Shown piece by piece: positions 9,479 through 18,715 of a stretch of 20,954 nt of DNA. The notes beneath the pieces are model-generated. The model worked only from the letters and a program-made list of their open reading frames with translations. It was not told where the DNA came from and did not search any database. Both the position numbers and the translations under genes were made by a program. Positions within the stretch are counted from its first letter, which is position 1, and each line of letters opens with the position of its first letter. The DNA is from Hydnum rufescens UP504. Its lineage: Eukaryota > Basidiomycota > Agaricomycetes > Cantharellales > Hydnaceae. The stretch covers positions 72,359 through 93,312 of the forward strand of contig MU129114.1 in assembly GCA_014904985.1 (NCBI GenBank), read 5' to 3'.

Positions 9479-9923
9479 GCAACTTCTCGGAACCGTTCAA
9501 CATTGAGAGAAATAGAAAATCACATTCGATTCCTAACCGATCTTCTGGAGCCACTGACGAAGATGGGTCGAAACAATATCTCCTCTGGCCTTAAAGAAGA
9601 GGTGCGGAGGTTGAGTAAGTGAGTGCTGGCGCTTTGATTCGTAATATGGAAGTGGCCCTAATGCGTGTGGCCTCGGAATTAGAGATTTGGAGAGTATTGT
9701 ATGGAATTTGAATTTAAAATCTTCCGGAGGTGTCGTGCGTCGCTTCTTGGAACGAAAGAAAGATAAACACGATCTACCCGCGTTCGCCCAAAATTTGAAG
9801 GCAGCCCTTGACCGTTTTCAGGCATGTTTGTCTACAGTATCTCCATTCCTCCGTTTTTCCCACCTGTGTGGACGATACAGATTAGCCAAATGCTCCATCA
9901 ACAGCAAGAATTATTTCTTGAAA

Positions 9924-9975
9924 GTAAGAATCTCCCCACTGTCGACTGTTCATTCGTTGACATGCCCTTTCACAG
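9924..9975 (+). other. Putative intron just before the NACHT domain of NLR copy 2
   Basis: GTAAGA...TTTCACAG, 52 nt. Splicing joins a helical frame (MLHQQQELFLE) to the conserved LSAAVISLPRADLAAYD segment. This implies that the unspliced 626-codon frame misreads the stretch before 9975 and that a one-base break lies near 9845-9880. Confidence 0.55.
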
Positions 9976-11519
9976 AACTATCCGCGGCCGTCATATCTCT
10001 CCCTCGCGCCGATTTGGCAGCCTACGATTCTGGCCGCGAAGATGCCCCGTTGTCATGCCTCGAAGGCACTCGTGTTTCAATACTGGCAGAGATTATGTCA
10101 TGGTTCGAGAGCTCCGAAATCGGAACGTCCCCTGTATACTGGCTCATGGGCCTGGCCGGAACCGGTAAGTCGACGATTGCAAAAACAGTAGCCGAACGAG
10201 TGGGCAGGAATGGCATCCTGGGGGCGAGCTTCTTCTTTTCCCGGAACGACGTTTCTTTACGCGATCCGAGCCTGGTCTTCCCGACGCTTGCATTCCAACT
10301 CGCGCAATCGGACAACGAGTTCAAAAACCTTATCGGGAAGGCCATACAACAAGATGCGACGTTGGCCCACAAGCAACCGCTCACTCAATTTGAGGAGTTG
10401 ATCCTGAAGCCCCTCGGACAAGTCGATTCCCACCGGCGGACCACACTCATCGTGCTTGACGCGCTTGACGAGTGTGAAGAACAGGGTGCTGCCACCATTT
10501 TACAACTACTGCTTTCTCGCATCAGATTGTTACCTTTCCTTCGCATCTTGATCACCAGCCGTCCGGAACCCCATATCTCGTCGGTATTTGATATGACCAG
10601 GAATCCCAGAATCACAATTCTTCACGATATTGAAGCCTCCTTGATTGAGGAAGACCTCCATCTTTACATTCGGTCTGAATTAACGAAGATCCCGAGGAAC
10701 CTCGGTCTTTATACGTTTGATTGGACGGAGAGAGAAATTAGTGCACTGGTCGAGAAATCTGGGAAACTGTTCATTTATGCAGCCGCATCGATCCAATTCA
10801 TTGGTGCCGCTCATGTTCGAGATCCTTATCGTCGTTTACGCCTTATACTGAACACAGAGGTCAGCCAGCCGTACCCACAGATGAATAGCTTATACATGGG
10901 GGTCCTTCGGAACTTGCTCTCTGATTCCCCTAGTGAAGCCGTCGCAGAACGTTTTCAAATGGTTGTGGGTAGTGTCGTATCGCTTCGCCAACCTCTTCCG
11001 CTCCGTTCGTTCGCATGCTTTGTCCAGTGTAGACTGGAGGATGTTGACACCGCTCTCCGTCACCTTCGTTCCGTCATTATCCCTCCTACTCTGGATGAGG
11101 CCCCTCGTATTTATCATCCTTCATTTCGTGACTTCATTACGGATCCTTCACGATGTTCTATCCCCGAGTTCGTCATTGTTGCCGTCCCAGATCAAGAGCT
11201 ACGGCATGCGTTGCGATGCTTCGAGCTTATGGGAAGATTCTTGAGGCAGGACATTGTAGGGATCTCTGATGTGTCGCTTTTGAACAGTGAAGTGGAGAGG
11301 TTGGACGAGAAAGTGGGAAATGCACTATCGGAAGAGGTGCAGTATGCATGCAGGCATTGGGTATCGCATCTATCGTGTGTGGAATTGGGAGAAAAGAGAA
11401 TGGTGGAAGCACTAGAGGGATTTTCAATGTGGTTGATTTTGATGTGGTTGGAAGCAATGAGCCTCATTGGGAGTCTCTCCAGTGCTGCAAATGCAATTGA
11501 AGAAGCATACCAATGGGCA

Positions 11520-11579
11520 GTAAGTGTATCCACTCGACATCAGAATCAGGAACTAATTGGAGAGTGACTCCGAAAACAG
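11520..11579 (+). other. Putative intron between NACHT part and WD40 linker, NLR copy 2
   Basis: GCA|GTAAGT to AAACAG|, 60 nt, at the same place as in copy 1. With this donor the linker is out of frame by one base. A weaker donor at 11524 (GTGTAT) with the same acceptor would restore it. Confidence 0.6.
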
Positions 11580-12653
11580 ATGAATTCAAACTGCGAGGCC
11601 CTCTCACTACTATGCTGGCAGATGCATATCGGTTCATTCTTGCTCATGGTGAAGTGATTCAGGAGAGTGCATTGCAAGTGTATCACTCTGCATTGGCATT
11701 CACTCCATGTGACAATGCACTGTATGAGAGATATTCAGAAGATGTAAAGAGTTGTATCAGGGTCCTGCAGGGTGTGGAGGCCCAATGGCCCCAGAACTTG
11801 ACCACCTTGATTGGCCATTCTGATGGGTCACCTCAGTTGCATTTTCACCTGATGATTTACAGCTTGCATCAGGCTCATATGATGGTACCCTATGCTTGTG
11901 GAATGCCATGTCTGGCATGCACATGGCAACTCTTCAAGGCCATTCTGATTATGTTTCCTTGGTTGCCTTTTCACCTGATGGGATGCAGCTCATATCAGGT
12001 TCAAATGATTGTACCCTGTGCCTATGGGATACAGTGTTGGGCACACACATTGCAACTCTTCATGGCCATTCTAATTTGGTTACCACTGTGGCATTTTCAA
12101 CTGATGGTTTACAACTTGTATCTGGCTCCTGGGATCATACCCTCTGCTTGTGGGATGCCATGTCAGGTGCACACATTACAACTCTTCAAGGCCATTCTAG
12201 TTGGATATTCTCAGTTACATTTTCCTTAGATGGTCACACCCTCATCTCACAAAGCCATGCAGAGAGCTTCACATGGGATTTGACATCCCAGCCCCCTCAA
12301 TTAACCTCAATTCAAGAGGCCTCACCCAGCAGAAGTCTCAGCTCACTCATATGGTCTCAAGTGGGTGGTTGGATCCAGGCACTGGACCCCCAAAGCTGCT
12401 GTGTTGCCCGTATCTGCTATATCCCTCCCCATTATTCTCTGAGTACTACTGTCCATGCATCAAGTCTACTCAGTCAACCCCGGGTTGTCATTGGATGTGG
12501 GGATGGTCATGTTATAATTGTGGATCCTCGAGATCATCCTTTTGTTCATGATAGGCTTGAGCATGCAGTGACACCCTCTGTAAGTGATAGTGTGGGAGAG
12601 GATTACTTCAGCATATTATGTGATCTATAGTTGTAGGTGGAAGTAAATGCTTA

Positions 12654-13454
12654 GGGTCCATTCTGCTGCAAAAGTTCAGCCCTAACTTTTCCCCAACTTT
12701 TCTCTGGAACTTTTGAGCCAAACTTTTGGGGGGATCCAGAAGTTGGCCTCTTCAAAAGTTCAAACTCCACTGTCACTTACTCCAACTGTATAGTCACAAG
12801 ACCTTGTACATAATCATATCAATAATCAATTTTTGATCCCAATGTGAGAGAGAGAATTTGATTTAGAGTGCATATAGGCAATGGATGGTACTGAGAGTAA
12901 GCTTCTGGAGCTAAATTAGACTCATGGCCAGTCTTCCTTGGCCTGCTGAGGGGCTGAGGGACTAGTAACAAGCAAGTTTTGTCCAGACTTATCTGGTTGA
13001 CTAATCACAATCAGTTGACTATTGAATTGGATATTATTGGATAATACCTGGTTAATTTGATAATATTATTTTATTTTAACATTTAAAGTCAACTGATTGT
13101 GATTAGTCAACCAGATAAGTCCAGACAGAACCTGCCCATTTACTGGTCCCTCAGCCCATCAGCAAGCTGAGGAAGACTGCCCATGAGTCTAATTTAGCCC
13201 CAGAAGCTTACTCTCAGTGCCCTCCATTGCCTATATGCACTCTGAATCAAATTCTCTCTCTCACATTGGGAGCAAAAATTGATTATTGATATGATTATGT
13301 ACAAGGTCTTGTGACTATACAGTTGGAGTAAGTGACAGTGGAGTTTGAACTTTTGAAGAGGCCAACTTCCAGATCCCCCTGAAAGTTTGGCTCAAAAGTT
13401 CCAGAGAAAAGTTGGGGAAAAGTTAGGGCTGAACTTTTGCAGCAGAATGGACCC
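12654..13454. mobile_element. 801-bp foldback (MITE-like) element with ~367-bp inverted arms
   Basis: The left arm (12654-13020) and right arm (13087-13454) are near-complete reverse complements, starting GGGTCCATTCTGCTGC and ending with the complementary GCAGCAGAATGGACCC. A 66-nt AT-rich loop separates them. No open frame of note is present, so it is non-autonomous. The flanks TTA (12651-12653) and TCA (13455-13457) could be a mutated 3-bp target duplication of PIF/Harbinger type, but this is weak. It sits 23 bp downstream of the NLR copy 2 stop codon and could supply hairpin RNA if transcribed through. Confidence 0.85.
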
Positions 13455-13632
13455 TCAGGAACACCTGTCTTTTGTCAAGTTTCTCCCAGCTTTCAATTGC
13501 ATCTTTTAGGTTTGGGAGTTTTGGCAGAGACCCTTGAGTATATGCTAAGTTATGCCTGACACTTTTTGTATCAATCTGTTTCTCCTATGGCAGGCATCAT
13601 TCATACTCATCAAATCTCTGGAACTACCTGGC

Positions 13633-14018
13633 TGTTAAGGGTCATTTGTAGTATGGGGAGGTGATCATGTGATCAGGCTGAGTGTGAATGGGAGGCCCTT
13701 AATATATCTGACAAGTGGATTCATGAAGCAAATGATTACATAATGTCATGGAAGATGAGAATGCAGAGAGTGAAGTGAAAGAACTGAATTCCCAGAGAGA
13801 GAGGATGGATGAGGAAGAGAGAGTCAGGTACAGACATATATTCTCAATCTTTCTAAGGAGCTAGAGTATGAGCAGTAGCTACTTATATACTAAGATCAAA
13901 GGAAGATTGGTAAGGAGATTATTAAGGAAGGTGGAGGTGGATATGTGGTGCTTATGTGGCAAGGCCACAAGGTCACATGATGTGCTTATGTATGAGGTTA
14001 TGAGCACAACTTGTAACA
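13633..14018. mobile_element. Solo LTR (386 bp), TGTTA...TAACA, Copia-like
   Basis: It begins TGTTAAGGG and ends TTGTAACA, giving 5-bp inverted ends TGTTA/TAACA. It is flanked by the perfect 5-bp direct repeat CTGGC (13628-13632 and 14019-14023). It contains a TATA-like CTTATATAC (13882-13890) and the palindromic TGATCATGTGATCA. There is no second LTR or coding region. Termini and size resemble Copia LTRs of mushrooms (inference). Open frames within it (such as 13868-14260) cross the boundary and are not genes. Confidence 0.9.
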
Positions 14019-14028
14019 CTGGCCATAG

Positions 14029-14364
14029 TCACCTCAACAACTGCCAACCATACCAGGGTGTGGCACAAAAATCACCAATGAGGCTTTGTTTAAGTGTTCT
14101 CAAACACTGTGACAATCTGTCCTTCAGTTCATTCAATAATGCTACCAGCTCTGATGCAGATGCAGATGCTGGCACTGGATACCTCATAGTGGAGAGGGCT
14201 TGCATCCCATTGAGGCCTTGGAGGTGGCTAAAGGGGCAAGAATATACTGTTGAGACATGACACAGCACCACAAACCAATCCAGTACATGCTGGAACAAAG
14301 CTTTGGCTTCTCCCCTCAGTTGTCTTTCCCATTTTGGGTGACACTGAGGTAAAGTCCAATTCAC
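14029..14364 (-). CDS. Hypothetical ORF interrupted or flanked by the solo LTR
   Basis: A 111-codon minus-strand frame whose stop lies 11 bp from the LTR boundary. It contains a likely amphipathic helix (SELVALLNELKDRLSQCL) after a Ser/Ala-rich stretch, and I recognise no family. It may be an exon of an older gene or transposon that the LTR hit. The start codon is not supported by any signal. Confidence 0.25.
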   Translation of the reverse strand: MNWTLPQCHPKWERQLRGEAKALFQHVLDWFVVLCHVSTVYSCPFSHLQGLNGMQALSTMRYPVPASASASELVALLNELKDRLSQCLRTLKQSLIGDFCATPWYGWQLLR

Positions 14365-14485
14365 TACAATACCCCTTAGAGATGTACTTATAGTTCACAT
14401 ACTGTACAGTATATGCCTTATTAGGTAATCACAATATAGTTGTCTTTCCCATTTCAGGCAACACTGAGTATATGCCTTATTAGGT
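14318..14485. repeat. Nested short direct duplications
   Basis: AGTTGTCTTTCCCATTT followed by an ACACTGAG tract occurs at 14318 and again at 14438, 120 bp apart. AGTATATGCCTTATTAGGT occurs at 14408 and 14467, 59 bp apart. This looks like local duplication with later divergence; no function is visible. Confidence 0.75.
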
Positions 14486-14715
14486 TATGGGCCCATTATA
14501 GGGTAAACACTCAATACCACTCCAATTCCAATGATGACTCTAGAACTCAGTGACATTAAGTTGCATATCCCACAACTCACTAGCTCAAATTTTCCAATAT
14601 GGAAAGTCAGAATTAGCATGAAAATTTGAACTCTTGGCACTTCAGATATCCTCTCTGGCATAGAACAATGTCCCACACTGTCAAGTCCATATGTCTCAAG
14701 CACCCTGATCTCCAA
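14485..14715 (-). CDS. Hypothetical 76-codon ORF
   Basis: The frame starts MEIRVLETYGLDSVG and has a hydrophobic middle (FMLILTFHIGKFELV). It ends where the duplicated tract at 14466 begins, and the inverted-copy element starts 24 bp upstream of its ATG. No family is recognised and no splice or promoter signal was seen. It may be a transposon remnant. Confidence 0.15.
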   Translation of the reverse strand: MEIRVLETYGLDSVGHCSMPERISEVPRVQIFMLILTFHIGKFELVSCGICNLMSLSSRVIIGIGVVLSVYPIMGP

Positions 14716-14738
14716 GGATACTCATGACCATGCCACCA

Positions 14739-14960
14739 CTATAGAAGAAGGGTTGGGAGCTCTGATGACTGTCAAATCAAAATCTGGTTCAGCCAGTGTG
14801 TAGATGGGAGACTGTGTTTCTGTTGTTATTCAAATGGGTTGGTTCACTTCAATGGTTGATCACTCTCTGCAAGATGTGTATGTGTTCAGTAGAGAATAGG
14901 AAGTGATATGGACTAGCAGTAGTCAATGATATATCATGGATGCTTATAGGAAGGCTTATA
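14739..14960 (+). repeat. Inverted-copy element end, left copy
   Basis: Starting CTATAGAAGAAGGGTTGGGA, this ~222-bp tract is the reverse complement, with moderate divergence, of 18776-19000. Both copies begin at the same CTATAG base and have unrelated flanks (CCACCA here, CACACCCG there), which marks a genuine element terminus. Similarity ends near an AAGGCTTAT motif; inward sequence differs except for one ATAAGCxTTxxTATAAGC-like unit. A minus-strand frame (14849-15037) runs through it but is not supported as a gene. Confidence 0.8.
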
Positions 14961-15103
14961 TTGTCAGGATCAAATTGACATTTGCTTCCGCTTAAGGACT
15001 TACCCATCAGAGTATCATTCTTCATTGACTCTATCATATGGTGCCTACTTCTTCAAATGCTCTCGTCTCCTCTCTCTGTCACAACCCAGTCAGCCACAAA
15101 TGT

Positions 15104-15224
15104 GTATCTAGTTAGATACAATGAGCCTTGCGTTTAAATAGTCTAACTAGATGTTTTTAGGCGGGGGCCCCTGGGGCCTCTGGGGGTGATTTCGGACCCT
15201 CAGACAAGGGGCCCCAGGGGCCCC
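15104..15224. repeat. Palindrome pair: AT hairpin and GC-rich 15-bp inverted repeat
   Basis: GTATCTAGTTAGATAC (15104-15119) folds on itself, and a related inverted TCTAACTAGAT follows at 15142-15152. GGGGCCCCTGGGGCC (15164-15178) and its exact complement (15210-15224) form a 15-bp, almost purely G/C stem with a 31-nt loop. Such blocks are typical of short non-autonomous elements, but I cannot define the ends of one. Confidence 0.7.
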
Positions 15225-15433
15225 TGGCTCTGAACTTGGAAAAATTCACCAAAATTGGGACTTAGGGAATCTCAGACTTGCAGTGGGCCATACAGGTATA
15301 TTGGGGATAGTTCTATAATTATTTATATTATACATATCTGGGTCAGCGGGGTTTCGTTCAGTGGTCAGTCCTGTTATTGACTTGTTTATTTATTGATTTA
15401 CTGTATTTATTTAAAAATTCAATAATTCAATAT

Positions 15434-15719
15434 ACACCCACTTGGGTGGGTGTGGTACCATCCCTCAAAAAATTAGCACCACACCCACCCTAGTGGGTGT
15501 GGTTATGTCCATACAAATCAAAAAGAAAAAAAAGGATTACTTAGCAGCACCACACCCACTTGGGTGGGTGTGGTACTGTCACTCAAAATTTAAAAAATTC
15601 AAAAAAAAACTAAGTAGTACCACACCCGCTTGGGCAGATGTGTGGTACTGTCACTCAAAATTTAAAAAATTTAAAAAAAACTAAGTAGCACCACACACCC
15701 ACTTGGGTGGGTGTGTGGT
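15434..15719. repeat. Five short-period palindromes, intron-less start of the array
   Basis: Palindromes of the form ACCACACCCA...TGGGTGTGGT lie at 15434-15453, 15478-15503, 15549-15574, 15619-15646 and 15690-15719. The last four are spaced about 70 bp apart, and A/T-rich linkers with TGTCACTCAAAATTT follow two of them. The palindrome arms match those of the larger modules downstream, but no splice-like interval with a second hairpin lies between them. Some linkers (15580-15620, 15655-15690) are near-identical, so recent tandem duplication is likely. Confidence 0.85.
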
Positions 15720-15792
15720 ACAAGGGGCTGGGCTTGACGATTCACCATTGGGCGGGTCATGGGTCGTCATTTCAGGGGCTTGAATTTAGATC

Positions 15793-15902
15793 CTAAAATA
15801 ATAGCATACATTAGTAAAAAAAATTTCAAAGTGATGCAAAGGAGCAGCTTGGGCTGCTCCTTTTGCGTCACTGTAGATATAGAAAATAAAATAAAAAAAT
15901 AC
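15793..15902 (-). other. Module G: splice-like intron with hairpin
   Basis: Donor GTATTT; hairpin 15831-15871 with core GGAGCAGC/GCTGCTCC; branch-like TTACTAATG; acceptor TTTTAG. Length 110. The upstream palindrome at 15909-15937 is imperfect. Confidence 0.55.
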
Positions 15903-16046
15903 CTTGTAGTACACACCCGCCGAAGCAGGTGTGGTACTCGTTTTGGCTTGCGGCCGCAGGTTCTTGGATCGGGTTGTGGGTGGCTGCGCACATCGGTTTT
16001 TCATCTGTGTTCTTGTTGGGTGGGGTTTTGTGCATTGAGGGGAGAC

Positions 16047-16149
16047 CTAGAATAATCAATAATACATTAGTTTGAAAAAAAAAAAACAGAAGCAGCACCC
16101 AAAGAGCAGCTACTGCTGCTCTTTGGGCACCGTTGTACGAGAAACTCAC
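16047..16149 (-). other. Module F: splice-like intron with hairpin
   Basis: Donor GTGAGT; hairpin 16098-16127 with a perfect 13-bp stem CCCAAAGAGCAGC and 4-nt loop; branch-like ACTAATG; acceptor TTCTAG. Length 103. Upstream palindrome 16157-16188. Confidence 0.6.
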
Positions 16150-16297
16150 CAGCTATTACCACACACCCGCCACAGTGGGTGTGTGGTATTTCATCTGTCA
16201 TGGTGTACTTGTGGGTGTTCGGGTGCTGGGCTCTTGGATCGAGTTGCGGGTTGTGGGTGGCTGCGCACGTCGCTTTTTTGTGCAGGGGGTTTTTGTG

Positions 16298-16416
16298 CTG
16301 GGGGATGGATCAATCAGTAAATAACATGTTAATTTAAACAAAAAAAAAACAAAGGAAGCACCAAAAGAGCAGCTTTTGCTGCTCATTTGGTGCTTTCCTA
16401 CATCCTGAAAACTTAC
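16298..16416 (-). other. Module E: splice-like intron with hairpin
   Basis: Donor GTAAGT; hairpin 16354-16398 (arms GGAAGCACCAAAAGAGCAGC and a near-complement with one bulge and one mismatch); branch-like TTACTGAT; acceptor CCCCAG. Length 119. Upstream palindrome 16424-16455. Confidence 0.6.
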
Positions 16417-16560
16417 AAGGTATTACCACACACCCACTGCAGCGGGTGTGTGGTATGCAATTTTGTCGATTGTCATGTTCAGGGGGCAGGCACTCTGGGC
16501 TTGGGTGGCTGCATGTACTTGGGGCTCGTCCGTGTGTGGGTTTTCATGTAGGGAAGGGAC

Positions 16561-16670
16561 CTAGAATAATGAATACTAATACATAATACATTAGTAAAAA
16601 CAAAAAGAAAACAGAGGTGCCAAAAGAGCAGCTTCTGCTGCTCTTTTGGCACCAGTGGGATTAGACATAC
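16561..16670 (-). other. Module D: splice-like intron with hairpin
   Basis: Donor GTATGT; hairpin 16616-16653 with a perfect 17-bp stem GGTGCCAAAAGAGCAGC and 4-nt loop; branch-like TTACTAATG; acceptor TTCTAG. Length 110. Upstream palindrome 16679-16708. Confidence 0.65.
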
Positions 16671-16824
16671 CTAATATTACCACACACCCGCCAAAGCAGG
16701 TGTGTGGTTTGTCCAGTGCTTGTGTTGTGTTTTTGATTGCCATTCATGGGCTTCGTTTGGTGGCGGGTTGTTGTTCTCCCATGTTTGTTTGGTGGGGTCA
16801 TGGGTCCTGAGTTCAGATGTCAAC

Positions 16825-16920
16825 CTAGAAATAATACGTCAGTAACAAAGAAAAAAAGAAAAAAGAAAAGCCATGCAAAAGGAGCAGCATATGCTGCTCC
16901 TTTCACATGGTTGTACTTAC
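16825..16920 (-). other. Module C: splice-like intron with hairpin
   Basis: Donor GTAAGT; hairpin 16871-16910, 20-bp arms with two mismatches, core GGAGCAGCAT/ATGCTGCTCC; branch-like TTACTGAC; acceptor TTTCTAG. Length 96. Upstream palindrome 16930-16959. Confidence 0.65.
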
Positions 16921-17018
16921 CATGAAATTACCACACACCCACTTTGGCGGGTGTGTGGTTTTGTCTGAGGTTTTGTTGGGGTGGTTGTCATTGGCGGGTC
17001 CCCATTTTGTTTGACAAT

Positions 17019-17114
17019 CTAGAATAGTGAATGTGTTAGTGAAGTGAAAGAGAAAAAAGGAGAGCCATGCAAAAGGAGCAGCATATGCTGCTCCTTCTGC
17101 ATGGTTGTGCTTAC
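17019..17114 (-). other. Module B: splice-like intron with hairpin
   Basis: Donor GTAAGC; hairpin 17065-17104, 20-bp arms with one mismatch, ends CCATGC/GCATGG; branch-like CACTAACAC; acceptor TTCTAG. Length 96. Upstream palindrome 17124-17153. The minus-strand segment leading to the donor is open in the TTHPLRWVCGN frame. Confidence 0.65.
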
Positions 17115-17268
17115 CTTAAAATTACCACACACCCACCGAAGTGGGTGTGTGGTTTGTCTGGGTCCCCTGTGGCCTTGCGTTGTGTGTTCCCGTTCCCAGG
17201 TTTCGTCTGGGGGGTGTTCTTGGCATCGCATTTTGGCCTCTCGTTTGGCGGGTGGTTCAGGCAATAGC

Positions 17269-17368
17269 CTAGAATAATAAATTGTGTGTTAGTTAAAAAT
17301 TAAAACGAACGCAAAAAGAGCAGCCAGGGCTGCTCTTTTTGCATCGTTGAGTGTATACAGTGACTTAC
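17269..17368 (-). other. Module A: splice-like intron with hairpin
   Basis: Donor GTAAGT; hairpin 17311-17342 with a perfect 15-bp stem GCAAAAAGAGCAGCC and 2-nt loop; branch-like AACTAACAC; acceptor TTCTAG. Length 100. Its palindrome is cut in half at 17396; the other half is at 19001-19012. Confidence 0.65.
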
Positions 17369-17530
17369 ATTATGTTGAACCACACACCCACCGCAGCAGT
17401 GTGGAAGATAAAAACATCCAGTATCAGAAAATGCGAAATCACACCACTTCCAGCCATTGGAGGATCACATGACCAATTACAAAATTAATTACGGCTACAC
17501 GCGGAAATCGAATTCGTTCTATAACTCCGT

Positions 17531-17930
17531 CAGTTTTGATCGGAGAGGTACGCCCATATAACGCTTAGAAAGCTACGATTCACACCTTTTGAACGGTACC
17601 AAACACAAGTTGAACGGACCAAAACTGCACTCTCCAGGCCAATTTTACTACCAAAATCCGGAATTTCCAGTAAAAAATGAATTTCTCCATCAGTTCGCAT
17701 TCAATCCTTTCGGAACAACCGCGCCTAGAAAGATATAAAAAATCCGCATCCGACGGTACTGAGCACGCGAAGAACAGATCAGAACTGAACTCTACAGAGC
17801 GATATTACTATCAGAATCAACACCCATCAGTAAAAAACGAATTTCTCTGTCAGTTTACACCGGATCTTCTCAGAACCACCGCGCCCAGAAATCTGTGAAA
17901 AATCCGCATCTAATGATACCAAGAACGTCT
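17531..17930 (+). repeat. Three satellite-like units with a 160-bp period
   Basis: The anchor CAGTT recurs at 17531, 17691 and 17851, exactly 160 bp apart. Units carry a GAATTTCTC-like block before the anchor, then CCGCGCCTAGAAAG or CCGCGCCCAGAAAT, AAAAATCCGCATC and a TACCA/TACTG block. The first unit is the most divergent. The same family occurs twice at 405-662 on the other strand. Confidence 0.7.
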
Positions 17931-18178
17931 ATTATGGATGCAAACTGCTGTTTCTGCATCGAATCCCATCCTATGCACTTGTTCCCATTATCAACCAACA
18001 ACAAAACACCTTAACCACTGGACTATGCTCAAATTAATCTCCAAAACCTGGAGATATCCTTTCATTTTGCCTCCAGAATGCTCCACATGGTCAGTGACCA
18101 CATGCTCCAAGCATTCCACATGCTCAGCAAATTGGTGACATCACCCCCCCTCATGATTCCTTTTGTTCTCTTTATGAA

Positions 18179-18309
18179 TGACTCAGCTATGACTGCATTA
18201 TTACATCATCTTGTTATTTTTCTTTTGTTCTCACCTATGACTCACATATGACTCACCCATGGGGGGAGTCATATTTCTTAAACACAGCCACCTTCAGAAA
18301 GGTATAAAA
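18179..18309 (+). promoter_or_regulatory. Promoter-like region: TGACTCA sites and TATA box
   Basis: TGACTCA, the AP-1/Gcn4-type bZIP half-palindrome site, occurs at 18179-18185, 18238-18244 and 18249-18255, with a related GGAGTCA just after. A good TATA box, TATAAAA, follows at 18303-18309. This resembles an LTR or element promoter responding to amino-acid or stress signals. No gene of recognisable family starts downstream. Confidence 0.45.
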
Positions 18310-18715
18310 GCTGGTAGATTTCCTGTACCCCCACACAATAATCTCCTCTCTGGAAATCATTACTGTCAACCACTGTCAACTTTTCTGCTTGCCTCTAAAG
18401 AACAGTCTATCTATAAGCCATCTGGAGCTAAGTCATCTTCAAGGTTGTTGAGACAAAGCCACTGGTAGCCCTCTACGCAAATCACTAAAGCCAAGGATAG
18501 TTGCAGGACCTAAGGTTAGAGTTGCTGGACATCTAAGGAAAAGTAAGCATAACGAAATATGTATCAGGTTTTGAAGAAAGAAGAAAGAAACATACTAACA
18601 AGACTAACCAAGCACTGACCAGTCTATAACCCACAGATATCCGCATTTTGACCAGGAGAACGTAAACAAGAATACACAAATATCAGTAAACAGACCAACA
18701 CAACACGAATGACGG

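Larger units (their letters stand above)
9269..12630 (+). pseudogene. NACHT-WD40 NLR (STAND) gene copy 2, probably frameshifted
   Basis: An N-terminal helical exon (LLDTIPIPGAKPGIG, 9269-9415) is followed by a 63-nt intron (9416-9478) and the segment RRFLERKKDKHDLPAFAQN. A 52-nt intron (9924-9975) leads to LPRADLAAYDSG and the NACHT domain: P-loop GLAGTGKS at 10149-10172, Walker B LIVLDALDEC at 10446-10475, then ILITSRPEPH. After the helical region and an intron (11520-11579) come the linker MLADAYRFILAHGEV, four WD40 units (the last degenerate) and the tail ICYIPPHYS / CGDGHVIIVDP, with the stop at 12628-12630. Frame breaks appear between 9622 and 9687, near 9845-9880, and within the first WD unit at about 11820 (one base short compared with copy 1). 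The linker near 11580-11611 is also one base short, although an alternative donor at 11524 would rescue it. The 626-codon NACHT frame (9687-11567) is intact, so a truncated product is possible. Confidence 0.8.
15793..17398 (-). repeat. Array of ~250-bp palindrome-plus-intron modules (seven in tandem)
   Basis: Each module, read on the minus strand, has a G/C-moderate exon-like segment, a palindrome with arms ACCACACACCC / GGGTGTGTGGT at its 3' end, a splice donor a few bases later, a 96-119-nt intron with an internal hairpin, and a branch-like ACTAAC/ACTGAC motif before a TTCTAG-type acceptor. Donors lie at 15902, 16149, 16416, 16670, 16920, 17114 and 17368, i.e. spacings of 247, 267, 254, 250, 194 and 254 bp. 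Exon-like segments vary much more than the palindromes. In some modules one frame reads TTHPxxWVCGN across the palindrome (16930, 17124), while in others that frame has a stop, so coding is uncertain. A related module (19133-19273) lies past a later insertion, and another, inverted, at 20108-20249. Confidence 0.8.

Noticed and set aside
12651..13457. PIF/Harbinger assignment of the foldback from TTA/TCA flanks
   Set aside because: Only two of three bases match and no transposase is present; kept only as a possibility.
15434..17153. ACCACACACCC arms read as telomeric or Rap1-type TG repeats
   Set aside because: The resemblance is to budding-yeast telomeres; basidiomycete telomeres are TTAGGG-type, and the motif here is confined to palindromes.
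15930..17264. A multi-exon protein with repeated TTHPxxWVCGN motif as a firm gene call
   Set aside because: The frame is open in some modules, but at 16160 and 16425 the same frame meets a stop before the palindrome, so conservation is better explained at DNA or RNA level.
15434..17398. CRISPR-like appearance of regularly spaced palindromes
   Set aside because: The DNA is eukaryotic, the units are not constant repeats separated by unique spacers of fixed length, and no cas gene is present.
18088..18621. Possible LTR with inverted ends TGGTCAGTG / CACTGACCA
   Set aside because: The 9-bp ends match, but the flanking bases (CCACA and GTCTA) are not a duplication, and the ends are not the usual short LTR type.
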